A stretch of DNA of 64,000 bases. Source: Callorhinus ursinus. Its lineage: Eukaryota; Chordata; Mammalia; Carnivora; Otariidae. The DNA lies in NCBI RefSeq assembly GCF_003265705.1, contig NW_020312827.1, positions 16,368,182 to 16,432,181 of the forward strand, written 5' to 3'. The position numbers were made by a program, and so were the translations under genes. Numbering within the stretch: the first letter of the stretch is position 1; every line of letters starts with the position of its first letter. The notes under the pieces were generated by a model. The model had not been told where the DNA came from. It was given only the letters and a program-made list of their open reading frames with translations, and searched no databases. This document shows, one piece after another, positions 1-12,344 of the stretch.

Positions 1-462
1 TTAATTTCTCAAAATGTTAGACAGGATAAGTTGTAGGAGAGAATACTAATTTAAAAATGTATGTTGATGGTAGATATTAAGATAACAGGTTATATTTTTG
101 ATCATTATATTTAGGATCTATTTTTAGGAGAGACTTTGAAATGAAATACATGTACAAATTTTCCCCCCAATTGGATTGGTTTCCCCCAAACTGATTAATA
201 GGTGGGTCAATTAAAATCATACAAAAGTAATAGATGGGATTAAACACATGAATAACTTTTCAGTTCCATGTAAATTTATTTGATTATATGCCAACAAAAT
301 ATCAATGTAGTTGAATTATTAGTTGCTTACTCATATCCGATTTTGTCTAGTGGTAATTTTAGAAGCAAACTGCCTTCCTTAGAGAGAGTTCTATGTTTTA
401 AGGTTTATGTGATGGAGTTGAAGCTACTTTTCTCAAACTATGAGTTAGAAGGTAAAGTTCTT

Positions 463-663
463 TTTTGTTTTTAAAGATTTTTTTATTTATTTTTTAACAG
501 AGAGAGAGACAGTGAGAGAGGGAACACAAGCAGGGAGAGTGGGAGAGGGAGAAGCAGGCTTCCTGTCGAGCAGGGACCCTGATGTGGGACTCGATCCCAG
601 GACCCGGGGATCATGACCTGAGCCGAAGGCAGATGCTTAATGACTGAGCCACCCCGGCACCCT
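463..663 (-). mobile_element. SINEC, antisense
   Basis: Reads T-rich tail, gagagag body, then tgacctgagccgaaggcag and the reversed head ending ccaccccggcaccct. The TSD agaaggtaaagttctt (447-462) and agaatgtaaagttctt (664-679) differ at one base. Confidence 0.96.
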
Positions 664-679
664 AGAATGTAAAGTTCTT

Positions 680-1379
680 AAAGAACCTCAACAGTAACAG
701 AAAAGTTTTCCATGATCAAATGACTTAGACAACTGCTGCATTGAAGAAAATGAAACAGGAGAGTTAATAGAGAAAAAAAAAAGAAGAAAATGAAACATGA
801 TGTTTGGCACAACTTTGATTAGTTTTTCTTTGTTTGTTTGTTTTATGTATTACTGGAGATGCTGATCTCAGAGGTAGAGTATGCAGTGCTTTCCAAACTG
901 ATTTTTCCATGGAGTATATTCCATGAAATGTAAACACTTATTCCACAGACTATAATCCACGAAATAGACATTTTCCAAAAGCTTAGTGGATAATGAAACT
1001 ATTTGGTGGAACTCAAATTAGAGTTTATCTGTTCCTTTTCAAGCTGTGAGAAAACTATTGTCAGAAAAGCCCCTGGAAAACTGAAAGTGTCTATAAGAGA
1101 AAACTTCCAGGAAATTTAGATAAATAGCTTTGCCTACCAAAGGGAGACAAGATGAGGGTGAGTCAGCTTCAGCTGCTTTAACTTTATGGTATAAGGGCAC
1201 CCACAGAAGGGCTTGGCAGACAAGTTCAGGCAGGATCTCTAAAACCCTTTGGCTTTGATGTTGCAGCCAGCTCAATCACCGAGCAAACACAGAGCCCACC
1301 CAGACTAATCTCACAGTCTCTGGAAAGAACCAACCTCATTTACTCCCATGGATTCTTAAAATATTTGTCCTTTTACAAA
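680..1379. other. Unassigned sequence
   Basis: No repeat or gene recognised. Short A-rich (770-785) and T-rich stretches only. The minus-strand frame at 1039-1275 has no recognisable domain. Confidence 0.5.
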
Positions 1380-1725
1380 CCCTTTCCTTTCCTTTAGTCT
1401 ATCTACACCATATGCAACCTATAAGACCCCACAAAACCCTGCCTCCATTAGATCTACCCAGGTAGCCTTTCTTGACCACTCCAACATTATCATTACATTA
1501 TTTAAATTAAGTTGCATCCCTTTTTCTCTCTCATCATACCTATCTTTTAACTTCAAATAATAGATGGCAACATGTAAGTACATATTTGTATGTTTATTCA
1601 TGGAATTTCTCACCCTCCATGGGGATCTAAACTGTATAAGATAAGAACAAGAATGTTTGCATTGTCCACTACTCTACCCAGGCACTGTGCCAGGCACAAA
1701 GACAGGACCCACTGATCTTTGATGG
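1380..1725 (+). mobile_element. Possible LINE-2 3' end fragment
   Basis: aggtagcctttcttgaccactcc, gtgtcc-like attgtccactactctacccag and gcactgtgccaggcacaaag resemble the last part of L2. Diverged. Confidence 0.35.
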
Positions 1726-1734
1726 ATAGATGAA

Positions 1735-1935
1735 TATGGGTTCAGTGCAATGCAACAATGCTGAAATGCACTGAGAGACCTGGTTTCAAATTCTGGCTCT
1801 ATCATTTATTGACTTTCTCTCTTCCTTCCAGGTCCCTTTCCTTGTCTATGGAATAGTGTGATAGTATTACTAATCTCATAAGGATTTGGTAAGAACTAAC
1901 AGAAATAATGTGAAACTCTCAAGCAGTTGTTAGGC
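1735..1935 (+). mobile_element. MIR SINE, sense
   Basis: cctggtttcaaattctggctctatcatttattgac, then ccttgtctatggaatag and the 3' part ataaggatttggtaag. Matches MIR order. Confidence 0.55.
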
Positions 1936-1939
1936 AATA

Positions 1940-4900
1940 AACTATTTTATTAATCACTGATTTTACTTTTTTTGATTAATTATCTTACAACATATAGTGC
2001 CTCAATCACCTAAAGCACAATATAACTTTATTGCTGCATGAGGAAAAAATAAAATTACAGAAAGGACCTGTTCAAACAATCTAGAGTAATTAGAAATCTG
2101 GATCATATTTTTGTTTTCCATGTATTCAGTGTTCTTATTGGAAATTAGGTTCTTAAGCCAGGATGGCAAAATCTATTTCACAAAATATTTTCAATTAACT
2201 TTAATCAATCAAATGTAGTACCCTACTCAAGCTCACTGAAAAGTGAATACAATTCCTTCAAGGATCTCAAAAGAGTCTTAATCTCCTCCCCACACTCCAT
2301 TTGAATTGGTGCAGCTAAGCTTAGGTGTGGGAGGAAAACAAACTAATTTTATTTTAATTACAACAAATACTTTTGGAGCCTAGAGCTTGGGGAAGCAAAT
2401 GCACACAAAATCATTAGCTTATAATGATGCAAGAATGAGAGCCTTCAATTCCCTCTCAGGTGCCTTTATTTTAAAAGATGATGCTCAATTCATAATTGAT
2501 AGAATTGGATGCCAAAACTTAGGGCAGAGAAAAATTGTCAAGCATTTGGGGGAAGAAATCTTGAGTCACACCAGTTCTGCTTGAGCATCCATTCACATCC
2601 ATTGTTAAGTCAGTAACCCCCTTGAACTCTTCTTCCTTTATTCAATTATCCTTCTTTTGATAAATATTATTGAGAATGTATTATTTGACAAAACCTGGGG
2701 TGAAAGAAATATAGTTCCTTAGCTAAAATTGTTATTAGTTAAGGAAACAGAACTAAGCACAAAAGCTCCGGGAGCAAAGAAGAGGTAAAGCGGAACCAAT
2801 GAGAGGAAACAAGGTCTCATAACTACCTTGCCAATCTGAGTCCCCTTTGCCACGATACTTAGCACAGTGTTATAAATACTAGACACATGGGAAATACTCA
2901 ATGAATAAATTGATATGTTTAAAGTGATGCAAAATTCAGCAAGTAATGAGAAACTTATCAAAAATTACAATAGAAACAATAATTTCTTTTCCAATGTAGC
3001 CAACTTCATTTACATACCTCTTCACCAACACCTATTTATGTTCAGCTAACATCCGCTGAACATTAACAATGAACCAAACAGATAGGATCTTTAATATAAA
3101 TTTTCGCAATAAATGTAGTAACACCACATAATGAGGAGGTGATATCCAATGGAGCAACAACATATAGTGAGGAAGTAGTAACATCATATAATGAGATGAG
3201 ACTAAAGGTAAACCTACCTAAGGTCATGAAGTAGTAAATGTGGACTTAAGGATTCAAATTTAATCCTTTGGTTCAATGCCACTTCATACTTAACAACATT
3301 CTATACCAGGTAGCAGATAAAGAAGGAAATTTGGTAAGGGGACCACATTTAAACTTTTGACAGAAAAAAAGTTGTAATAAAGCAACCAAAGGAAGGTGGC
3401 TCATTTTGAAGAAGACTTGAGAGATTCAGCTAATTATTTGAAGTCTTTATACATGCCCACCCCCACAAGCCTCTTTGAATCCCCTGGAACACTTCTTGCC
3501 CCATCCCGAGAGCTACATAGTCTGTGGCAGAAATTTATCTCATTCAAATGCTAGAAGTAAAAAGTGCACATAGAGAGAAAATTACAAGAGGGTTAGCAGG
3601 TATAAACTTTCACTCAGAGCTAGAGGAATGAAGGTATTCTTCTTAAAAAGAAAAATTAAAAAGAAAACGTGGGTGAAAAATTAGGATGGGAAACAAGAAT
3701 AAGATGGAGCTATAAAATTCAGAGGAGGACTTTCCAATATGAAGATGAAGCCAACATCATGTATGTGCAGTAGCAAAATATTTATTGTTCTACTCAGTAC
3801 TGTTTTTAACCCATACACAAAATATTCAAAAAAATATTCAAATTGTAAGTTGTGTTCAAGTACTATCATTACTTAAAGAAAAGAAATAACTTTAGGTGTT
3901 TGTTTTAAAGCCCACTTATTAGCATACTGAGAGTTTTGGTTGGTTTGGATACAAATTTTTTTAATGTTCTACAAGAATTATCTAATACACATTTTGAATT
4001 AAGAAATCATTAAATTCAGTACACTAAGGAAATAATTGTTTTAAATCATATACTTTATATTTAATTTAATTCAATTAAATTGATACATTTAATTGATTTA
4101 AAACTAAAATAAAATAGAATTAAAACACTGCAAATAATGACATGAATAAGATTAGGTATACATATACTCCATCTTTTAATAATTACAAAGCAATCATTTT
4201 CTGTACTTGTAGATTCTATCTGCACATTTGCAAATGAATAGGACCACTGACTAAAGGGCTTAGTTCTCCATATGCACTATACCATTTGGGAATATGTGTG
4301 TAGAGAAGTTGAATTACCTTAGTAAGCCTAACATTTTATAATTTACAATGTTTTGATGTACACAATTCTCATGATACCTGTGTAGGGAAAGATTCAAATG
4401 AATTACCTATCAAAGGGATTACTTAAAAGGCCACATCTTTTTTGACTATGGTGATGACTAAAAGTCCCTTGAAGTAAATCTTCCAGAGCAGATAATATTC
4501 ACTAATACGAGCATGGATACAAAGTTAATGTTCTGTAATTTGGTTGTTAACGTTTGATATGTTTGCTCCAGTTCCCTACTTTATAGATCGCTCATTTTGC
4601 TTCAGAGCTCAGGATCTTCTACAGTAGAAGGCACCAGCTCTTACTTCCCAGGTTACAAAATTCGAGTAATGCTGGATAAACCCAGCCAAGACTCAGTGAG
4701 AGTATCCTAAAGTAAAAAATGTTGAATACGGAAAACCGAGCTAGTAACGTAGACTCAATACAATGGTTTAAGGGGCCAGGATGAAGAGTACGGTTGACGT
4801 CCAACATAGCTGGGCTAAAAAGCCCTCTAGACCCAGCCATTAGGTTAAGATGTACTTTGAGGAACAATGGGGATGAAAAATGAAGGAGAGAGAGATAAAG

Positions 4901-7255
4901 AGTGAAAGAGAGAGATTCAGAGCCTATGTGTGTGGCCCCACAGTGAGTGAATCATACTTAAGACCTGGCACCACCAAAAGGTGGACAATGTTCAAGGGAC
5001 AAGACACTATTAGTCTTCAACAGTGACTCTCTGTGACAGTGAGGAACAATGATGTGTCCACTCTTTGCTTTCTTATCTGCCTGGCCTCAGAAGTAACTTG
5101 GACCAAGTAAACAAGTGAATTTCCTGAGGAGTAGAAGGAAGTGTAGAGTAGCTCAAGAGGGCAGTGTTAGATTTTCGGCCTATAAAGCATAAGGGGGTTT
5201 TGATCATTACATAGAAAACTATGCTGCCATATTCATAGCTTGAGTTTATGGAGCAATTCATGAAAATAAGCAGAAGTGTAATGAATGAGAGGGGTTTGGT
5301 CACATAGGTTTAAATCATTTTCATTACTTTCCAGGGGCAGCAAAGAAGTCATAAAAATTTAAGTGATTTGTTTGGGATCACAAGTGACAAAATGGTTCAG
5401 TGTTTTTTCTACTTTTCTAAGCTATTTCAAAAATGGGAATAAAAAAATAAACTTTTCTTTTCCCCCAGAGGGAAAGAATACATGGGTAAAACATAAACCT
5501 GCTAATTAATGATTTTCTGCCATGTCTTGTTAGTACAACTGAAGTACTATCTTTTACAAAGTACATAAGGTGATTTTCTTGAAATGTAATACTCATTGTT
5601 ATGCATAAATATGCAAAAATCACTAAAAGTAAATTATTCTAACCTGAAAACTTAGACTTATATAATAGATATATTTACTCACCTAAATAAATATTGAGTG
5701 AAAACCTATGTATAACAAGGGTTACTGTATTGTTTAATTGGTCATTAGCTTTAGAGGAGTCATTTTTTTTTCCTTATAAAAGTATTTATTGTACTATCTT
5801 AGAAAGAAATGACTTAATTAATGCCTTTAAAATTGGATTTGTTATATAATGATACAATTTGTTCTCAAAATTTCATGATCATGACTGGTCTATTAGGCAA
5901 GTTACTAACTCTCACTTGAGTGTTAATTTAAATCTATCCAACAAGAGAAGGGTCATTTCAAATGCTGGCTGTTGTTCCATAAATTGTATTTCTTGAAACA
6001 TTCTAGAATTTTTCTCAAGCTATTCTATGCATTGACCATCATAATCATTAAAATATTCTAGATCCTCAGTTTCCATGAGTATTAATGAACTCAGAACAAA
6101 ATGGTTCCATTTACCATTTAATCTTTTGCCAGAGGCCACTTACTCTAAATCAATAAATATGGTAATTAGGCAATTCATTGAAATGATACTGAGAAAATTA
6201 CAATAATTAAAAAAGAGTTTCTTACCAATATTCACCATTTCAGAGTGAATGGCAAGATTACATGTTTTCATTTTAACTTAACTATTATAAAATAACTATT
6301 TAAAAAGAAAGCCTAAAAATAACTTAGTGTGTAGAAAGTATGCCTTTTTACTAAGGAATACTTTGTGTTCATAGTTATGGTTAAATGAAATAGTCAACAA
6401 TTTTTCTTACATCCAAATACAGAGGTCAGGTTAAAATATTTAGAAGGATATGTGGATATCTGTTTCATTTACTTTAAGCTTGTATTTCTAACAATATTGC
6501 TGGCTTAGAAAGCGTAGTCTAAAAAGAATGGAGATTGCTGTTAGTTTAAAAAAAATTATACACCTTTGACCTATCTTGATGGACTTGAAGGGATGGTGAT
6601 AAAAACTGTAATCTTAATAAATCTCCCACAGCTAGAGGTTTAAAACTCATACTGTTTCAAATTAGTGAGGACAGCAATATTTATTTGCTGCTGAATAACA
6701 GTCAGCATGGCATTTCAGCAGGAAACACTTTATAAGACTTAAACTTATGAGTAGCAAAGTTGAAAACTCATGTTAAAGAAAAGGAACAGAAACTAAGTAC
6801 ACCCAGTGATTCATTCCAAATCAAAAAGGAAACAAACCAAACTTTATCTTTCCTTCTCTTTGACTTTCCTCCCTACCATTGGCCTCCTTTACAAATAATA
6901 ACAAAGAATCCTGGCATTAATAGAGTACTGTATAATGTTCAAAGAGTTTTAAGGTACATCATTTCATTGAACTAACATGGGATTAGTAACAAAAATAAAT
7001 AATACTATCTTCCACTTACAGAAGACGTAATACATCCAGTTGTCTGAAATGGTATCCTATGTTCTTATGTGAGGTGTAATGAGAAGTTATGTCAGATAAA
7101 GTTGTCAGATGACTGGGCTTTTGTCAACAGATCCTTTTGGTAGTGACCATGGAATCTACCACAAGGTCTATTAGCCATAGTAATTGTCTAGTGAGCAGGA
7201 GGGCAGCATGTTTAGATAGAACCTGGAGAGAAAAAAACGTTTTCATCAAGTGGTT
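1940..7255. other. Long unassigned AT-rich stretch
   Basis: About 5.3 kb without a recognised recent repeat. Holds the 60-bp duplication at 3115, a TTTAATT-rich patch near 4060-4100 and a GA-rich patch at 4878-4915. Open frames of 60-80 codons on both strands show no conserved motif, and I see no splice-bounded exon. Confidence 0.5.
3115..3197 (+). repeat. Diverged 60-bp tandem duplication
   Basis: gtagtaacaccacataatgag (3115) recurs as gtagtaacatcatataatgag (3175). The stretch between is less alike (acatatagtgagg). Confidence 0.6.
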
Positions 7256-7259
7256 TTTC

Positions 7260-8300
7260 CTCATGCATTCACCTTCTATACTTATTCCCTTACCATGACA
7301 GAAAAACACTCTTGGTTTTCCTCTCATCTCAGGGGCTCCTTGCCTCAAACTTTTTTATTCAGTATCATTTTCTTTCCCAATTTGGGAACACTCCCAAATC
7401 AATATTCTGGCCTTTTCCCCAAAGTACACTTAGACCCTTTGTGACCTTATTCAAGCCATGGATTTTTAACATCATCATCACTATGCAGATGACTCTTAAA
7501 TTTTAGAGCTGAAACCCATCTTTCTTCTAGCCTCTGGATTCATATAGAACTATAAATCCTTGATACACCTCAAACTTAACATGTCAACACTGAACTCTAG
7601 ATTTTCTATCCTAATTCATTCTTCCCCTCCCAAGTAAATAGCATTACTATTTACAACATTGCTTAGAAAACAAACTGTAGAATCAAGCTTGATTTCTCTT
7701 TTCATACACTGTAATTAAACCACAAGCAAACTCTATTGGCCTCACCTTGAAAATAGATCCCAAGACTCACTATCTTATGATTATATTTCATTCCAAACCA
7801 TGGTCATCTCCTACCTGGGCCACAACAGGAACCTCCCATCTGGTTTCCCTGCATCCACCTTTGACCCCCTACATTCTGTGGTGCACACAAAAGAGAGCAA
7901 ACCTGTCAAAATGTAAATCAGGTTAAGCCATTATCCTGTCAAAACTCTTCAGTCTTTGTCTTTGTATTTAGAGTAAGATATCGGGGCTGTAATGGTCTTA
8001 CTTCAGGCTAATTTTCAAATGTCATTTCCAACAACTTCCCCACTTATGAGGCTGATGTCCTTATTCACTGTAAACATGCTAAACATATTGCTGTCTCAGG
8101 GCATTTGCATTTCCTGCCCCCTTGGACTGGAATGTTCTTCCTGAATAGAACTCCACAGATCCCTCACTCATCTGTTATTTATTGCTTGTCTTCCATGCTT
8201 GAGTGTGAGTTCCATTAGAGCAGGGTTTTTTCTGTCATGTTTGTGATTCTACCTCCAGCATTTAGAGTAATGCCTGATTAGTTGATTAAATGTAGGAAGA
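7260..8300 (+). mobile_element. LINE-2 relic, about 1 kb to the 3' end
   Basis: Typical L2 order: gcagatgactcttaaatttt, cacctcaaacttaacatgtc, ctgcatccacctttgacccc, aaaactcttcagtctttg, tcagggcatttgcatttcctg, tggaatgttcttcctgaata, and finally gagcagggttttttctg. Small open frames here are degenerate L2 coding sequence. Confidence 0.65.
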
Positions 8301-8330
8301 CAAAAGGGTAGGAAATAAGGAAAGAATAAT

Positions 8331-8389
8331 GAAAAGAAGGAAAAAAAAAGAAGAGAAGGAGGAAGGGAAGAAAGGAGGAAAAGAGGGAA
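8331..8389. repeat. 59-nt uninterrupted polypurine tract
   Basis: Only A and G from 8331 to 8389, GA-rich (gaaggaggaagggaag within). Follows the end of the L2 relic. Confidence 0.95.
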
Positions 8390-8739
8390 TGAAATAAAAA
8401 TAAAATAAATGAGTGGAAATTTGTTCTGTAGTTATGAAAGGGACTACAGGGCAAATTTCTGTGCCAGAAAAATAAAAATCAAGGCCCAGACATCTAAGGC
8501 AAACTGGAACACCTTTCAGTCAAACCAAAACTTGTTAGACTAATTGGTTCTGTTACAGAGGAAGACAGTTCCATTGGGGCCATTTTTGATAAGTTGGAAA
8601 AATTCAGAAAAGCTTATTTGAGAGATTTTTCTTTGACAGTCTATTTAAAGCAGAGGACTACTGAGGAATTCAAAAATCCTTTCTCAAAATGAGACCATAA
8701 TAAAATGATAATAATATTAACTATTATTTATGGTGCCAA

Positions 8740-9170
8740 ATACTGTATTGAAGATGGTGGGGCTAATTAATCAGTTCTCTTACAATCTTGGTTTTGGATT
8801 AAAAAAAAAAATAATAAACGTCCCTGGTCTCATGAAGCTTATGTTCTAGTAGAGAAGAAAGATACTAACATTAAATAGATTAAATAAATTAAGCTAAATT
8901 TTAAGTGCTATGGAAAAAAAAGTCCTGAAACTCAATGTTTCAGTGGACAAGTAATACCTTTTTTGAGTAGATGACATTTAGGCTGGCATCTTATAGATCA
9001 GGGAGGATTAGGCCATGTGAAAATGAAGTGGGGCAAATGCAAAGTCTCAGACAAGGATCACATGGTATGTTCCAGATGCAGGGGGGAAAAAAATCCCATC
9101 TCCTGTGGTTGAAGTGCAGTAAGAAAGAAGGACAGTGGTAGAGTTGGGGTTGTCATGTGGACACAAGCCT
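8740..9170 (-). mobile_element. Possible ancient L2-type relic, antisense
   Basis: cctggtctcatgaagcttatg, ttctagtagagaag, gatgacatttaggctggc and tgttccagatgcag follow the antisense order of a mammal-wide L2-type repeat. Weak. Confidence 0.35.
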
Positions 9171-9284
9171 GATCCTGAAGACCTCTCAAGACCATAATTT
9201 TATACTAATTGATCATAAACATAAAACATAAACACAAAAGTGAAGCTAATCTAAACCAATTAAATCTTCTCAAAAGGCCTTTGA

Positions 9285-9440
9285 ATAAGAATTATTAAAT
9301 TGTACTATATAGAGAGAGGAAAATTGAGGGAAGAGGCTCTATAACTTGTCTAAGATCACAGAATTGGCTAGTGGTGGAGCCACAATTCCAGCCCTGCCTT
9401 GCTCAACTCCTAATGCAGTGGTTTTTCCACTCTAGCACTT
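9285..9440 (-). mobile_element. MIR SINE, antisense
   Basis: acttgtctaagatcacagaattggctagtgg and agccacaattccagccctg are the reversed MIR core. Confidence 0.5.
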
Positions 9441-9794
9441 TTAGAAGGACAAAAAATTATCATTCCATGAAGTTCTATTCAGTTAAGATATAGGAGGGGT
9501 TCCAAGGTAGATAAATATTGCCCCAAATAGAAGTGAAACCTGATTTACAGTGACCAGAAATTTTAGGTCTAATTCTGAAAAGGTTTTCTCATTTTTTGAC
9601 CTCTGCATCTCTTCTCTCTTCACTGTTCTACTTGTTATGTCTTAATAGTATTTTTTCAACAGTTCTAGGTATTAGACTAAATTTGGCAAATTCAAGTAAA
9701 AGACCTAGAAGACTTAGGTTTGATTGCTTAAGCAGAACGAATAAATTAGCCATGAAAGTAGAAATCTTTTTTGGTTCTAGGTATCATGTTGATC

Positions 9795-9950
9795 CTTAAA
9801 CTGAAATGGGCCAGAACAAATCTCTTGATTGTCATTGACTTCAGAGATAATTGATCCTCAGACATTCCCCATCTCACTGCTCAATACCACCATTCTATCA
9901 TGTTAATTATGATATTGATTTGTGATTACAGGTTTCTTTGTTTCCTCACT
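9795..9950 (+). repeat. 156-bp direct duplication, copy 1
   Basis: Starts cttaaactgaaatgggccag and ends ctttgtttcctcact. The second copy lies at 10930-11085, offset 1135 bp. I count four differences, all near the 3' end. Confidence 0.93.
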
Positions 9951-10329
9951 CCCCACATTCAATCCCTTATGATACTCTATTGAAACCACTCCCAAAACAT
10001 GTTCGAATCTTCATTATCCCTCTGACATCAACAAGTCTTTCTGTACTATTGACATGGTTTTAATAAGCCATCCTGACCTCTTTCTTGTCACTTTATAATC
10101 TATCCTTCATGAAGCAGTTAGAGTGAACCTGAACTTTTATAAAAGAAAATCCTTCTTAGGAGCAGAAATGAAAACTAGTCCCAGTGCATTAGAGCTATGC
10201 AATCCCAAAATCGGATTGGAAGGGCACACTAAATATACAAAATGATGTATGGATACCTGTACAGCAAGAATTTGTTGCCAAATTCATAATTTATCATAAC
10301 CTTAAAATATGATCTAATTTCTTTAATTT

Positions 10330-10523
10330 TTATTTTTTTCTAAAGATTTTATTTATTTGACAGAAAGAGACAATGAGAGAAGGAACACTAGCAGGAGGAG
10401 TGGGAGAGGGAGAAGCAGGCCTCCCGCTGAGCACAGACCCTGATGCAGGGCTCAATTCCAGGACCCCAGGACCATGACTTGAGCTGAAGGCAGATGCCCA
10501 ACGACTCAGCCACCCAGGAGCCC
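10330..10523 (-). mobile_element. SINEC, antisense
   Basis: Tail tctaaagattttatttattt, body with gggagagggagaagcaggc, reversed head ending gccacccaggagccc. Flanked by tttctttaattttta-like and tttctttatttttttt sequence, an imperfect TSD. Confidence 0.94.
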
Positions 10524-10684
10524 CTTTCTTTATTTTTTTTTGGTATGACCCTGACACTGTTTGAGCTCCCATTTTATTTCATAACACCCTTTATCCATCC
10601 ATAAGGGTGAAATCAGGCCATTCTTTGAGTTCTTCTAACATGCCCAGTTTGTTTGGTTACAATTTAGGGTCCTTCTATTAACAC

Positions 10685-10925
10685 AAGAATTGGCAAACTA
10701 CAGTTTGAGAGCCAAATCCAGACTACCACCTGATTTTTTTTTTTTTTTTAACCACCTGATTTTATAGACAAAGTTTTATTGGAACAAAGTGCCATCCCTT
10801 CATTTATATTTTTTGCTGTGGCCCATTTTGTGCTACAAGAGAGTTTAGTTGTCATGACACCCTGCTCCACAAAGCCTAAAATATTTGATCTTTTGTAGAA
10901 ACAGTTTGCCAAACTTTGTGTTAAC
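10685..10925 (+). mobile_element. hAT-like DNA transposon relic
   Basis: The segments gccaaatccagactaccacctg, caaagttttattggaacaaag and cacaaagcctaaaatatttg, ending in cagtttgccaaac, match a common mammalian non-autonomous DNA transposon as I remember it. I do not assign a family name. A poly(A) stub interrupts it at 10738. Confidence 0.55.
10725..10763 (-). mobile_element. Bare poly(A) stub insertion with 13-bp TSD
   Basis: accacctgatttt (10725-10737) is repeated exactly at 10751-10763. Between them lie only twelve T and one A (10738-10750). Read on the minus strand this is a short A tail with nothing else, inserted in a DNA transposon relic. The form fits an extreme 5' truncation of a retrotransposon. 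Confidence 0.75.
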
Positions 10926-10929
10926 CAAA

Positions 10930-11085
10930 CTTAAACTGAAATGGGCCAGAACAAATCTCTTGATTGTCATTGACTTCAGAGATAATTGATCCTCAGACAT
11001 TCCCCATCTCACTGCTCAATACCACCATTCTATCATGTTAATTATGATATTGATATGTGATTACAGATGTCTTTGCTTCCTCACT
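10930..11085 (+). repeat. 156-bp direct duplication, copy 2
   Basis: About 97 percent identical to 9795-9950. The 979-bp spacer between the copies holds a SINEC and a hAT-like relic and is not itself duplicated. Confidence 0.93.
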
Positions 11086-11354
11086 TTGCTCCTTCCCCTT
11101 CAACATTTACATTTTTTCCCTTTGTTTCATTCAGATTCCTTGCCAAGTGTATTGCTCTATAGAGATTTTTCTGAATAACTAATATAAGGCTACTCCTTAT
11201 CCCATTATCTAAGTTAAATCTCTTCACAGGATGTATAACTATATGATGTTATTTTTAACATTTTTAATTATTCATTTATTTATGTGTTACCACTTCCTAC
11301 TGAAATATAAGCTTTCTGACAGAAGGAAGCTTGTTGGTCTTCATGACTGCTTAT

Positions 11355-11552
11355 TTTTTTTAAGATTTTTTTTATTTATTTGACAGAGAGAGAGAGAGAG
11401 AGAATGAGAGGGAACACAAGCAGGGGGAGTGGGAGAGGGAGAAGCAGACTTCCTGCCAAGCACGGAGCCCGATGCGGGGCTCGATCCCAGGACCCTGGGA
11501 TCATGACCTGAGCCGAAGCCAGGCGCTTAACGACTGAGCCACCCAGGCATCC
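11355..11552 (-). mobile_element. SINEC, antisense, with perfect TSD
   Basis: Complete element with gagagagagaatgagag, ggctcgatcccaggaccc and head acccaggcatcc. The 16-bp TSD cttcatgactgcttat is identical at 11339-11354 and 11553-11568, which suggests a fairly recent insertion. Confidence 0.97.
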
Positions 11553-11569
11553 CTTCATGACTGCTTATA

Positions 11570-12340
11570 ATAATGCCTGATACATAGCAGATTCCAAACA
11601 AACATTTTTGAATAAACAAATAAATAAAAGAAAAGAAGAAACTGCCATCTTAGAAAAAAAATATGCTGCTTTAATCCAACTGACTTCTCAAGAGTATGTA
11701 TTAAAGAATGAAAATGGAAGGCAGAACAAATAATTTAATGAGAAACATAAATAGATCCCAAATTCCAGAAATTTCCAGAAATTTAGTACAATGATGAAAG
11801 TTAGATATACGGTTAAATGCAGTCCCAAATGCTTAAAGCCCATTTCAACCAGTCCAAACAAGTAAGAAGAACTGTGTTCAGGTTCAGTGGTTCTTCAACT
11901 TAATTGAACATGAAATCCCTTGATGTAGACAGTGAATCTGCACCTCCACTGCTGACCCAGGTGCCTTGTACTCACAGATATTGACAAAATGTCAAAGTGA
12001 CAGTAAAATCATCTTGGCTTTCTCACAGGTCTTGAAGTGTCATGGATTTGAGTCTTTAATTGCTACACTGGTAAACACTGGGATAAAATCATTGACTTAA
12101 AAGCTGTGTATCTATCCTTATGAAGGCAATCTAGAGGAATGTGTCACTCTTTCTTTCCAATAATACTTAAAGCTTAAGTCTCACTGTGAACAAATTGATC
12201 TAGGCAACGTTTCATTCATTCATTCATTCATTCATTCATTCATTCATTTATTCACTCCTGTACTCACTAAAGTCTGAGAACACATTTAAAAGAATGTCCC
12301 ATCCCTGAAGAATTTACAGTTGAACTGCAGACTGTCTATT
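11570..12340. other. Unassigned sequence with one microsatellite
   Basis: Nothing recognised apart from the ATTC array. Confidence 0.45.
12211..12253. repeat. (ATTC)n microsatellite
   Basis: About nine ttca/attc units ending in a variant attta. Confidence 0.97.
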
Positions 12341-12344
12341 GACC

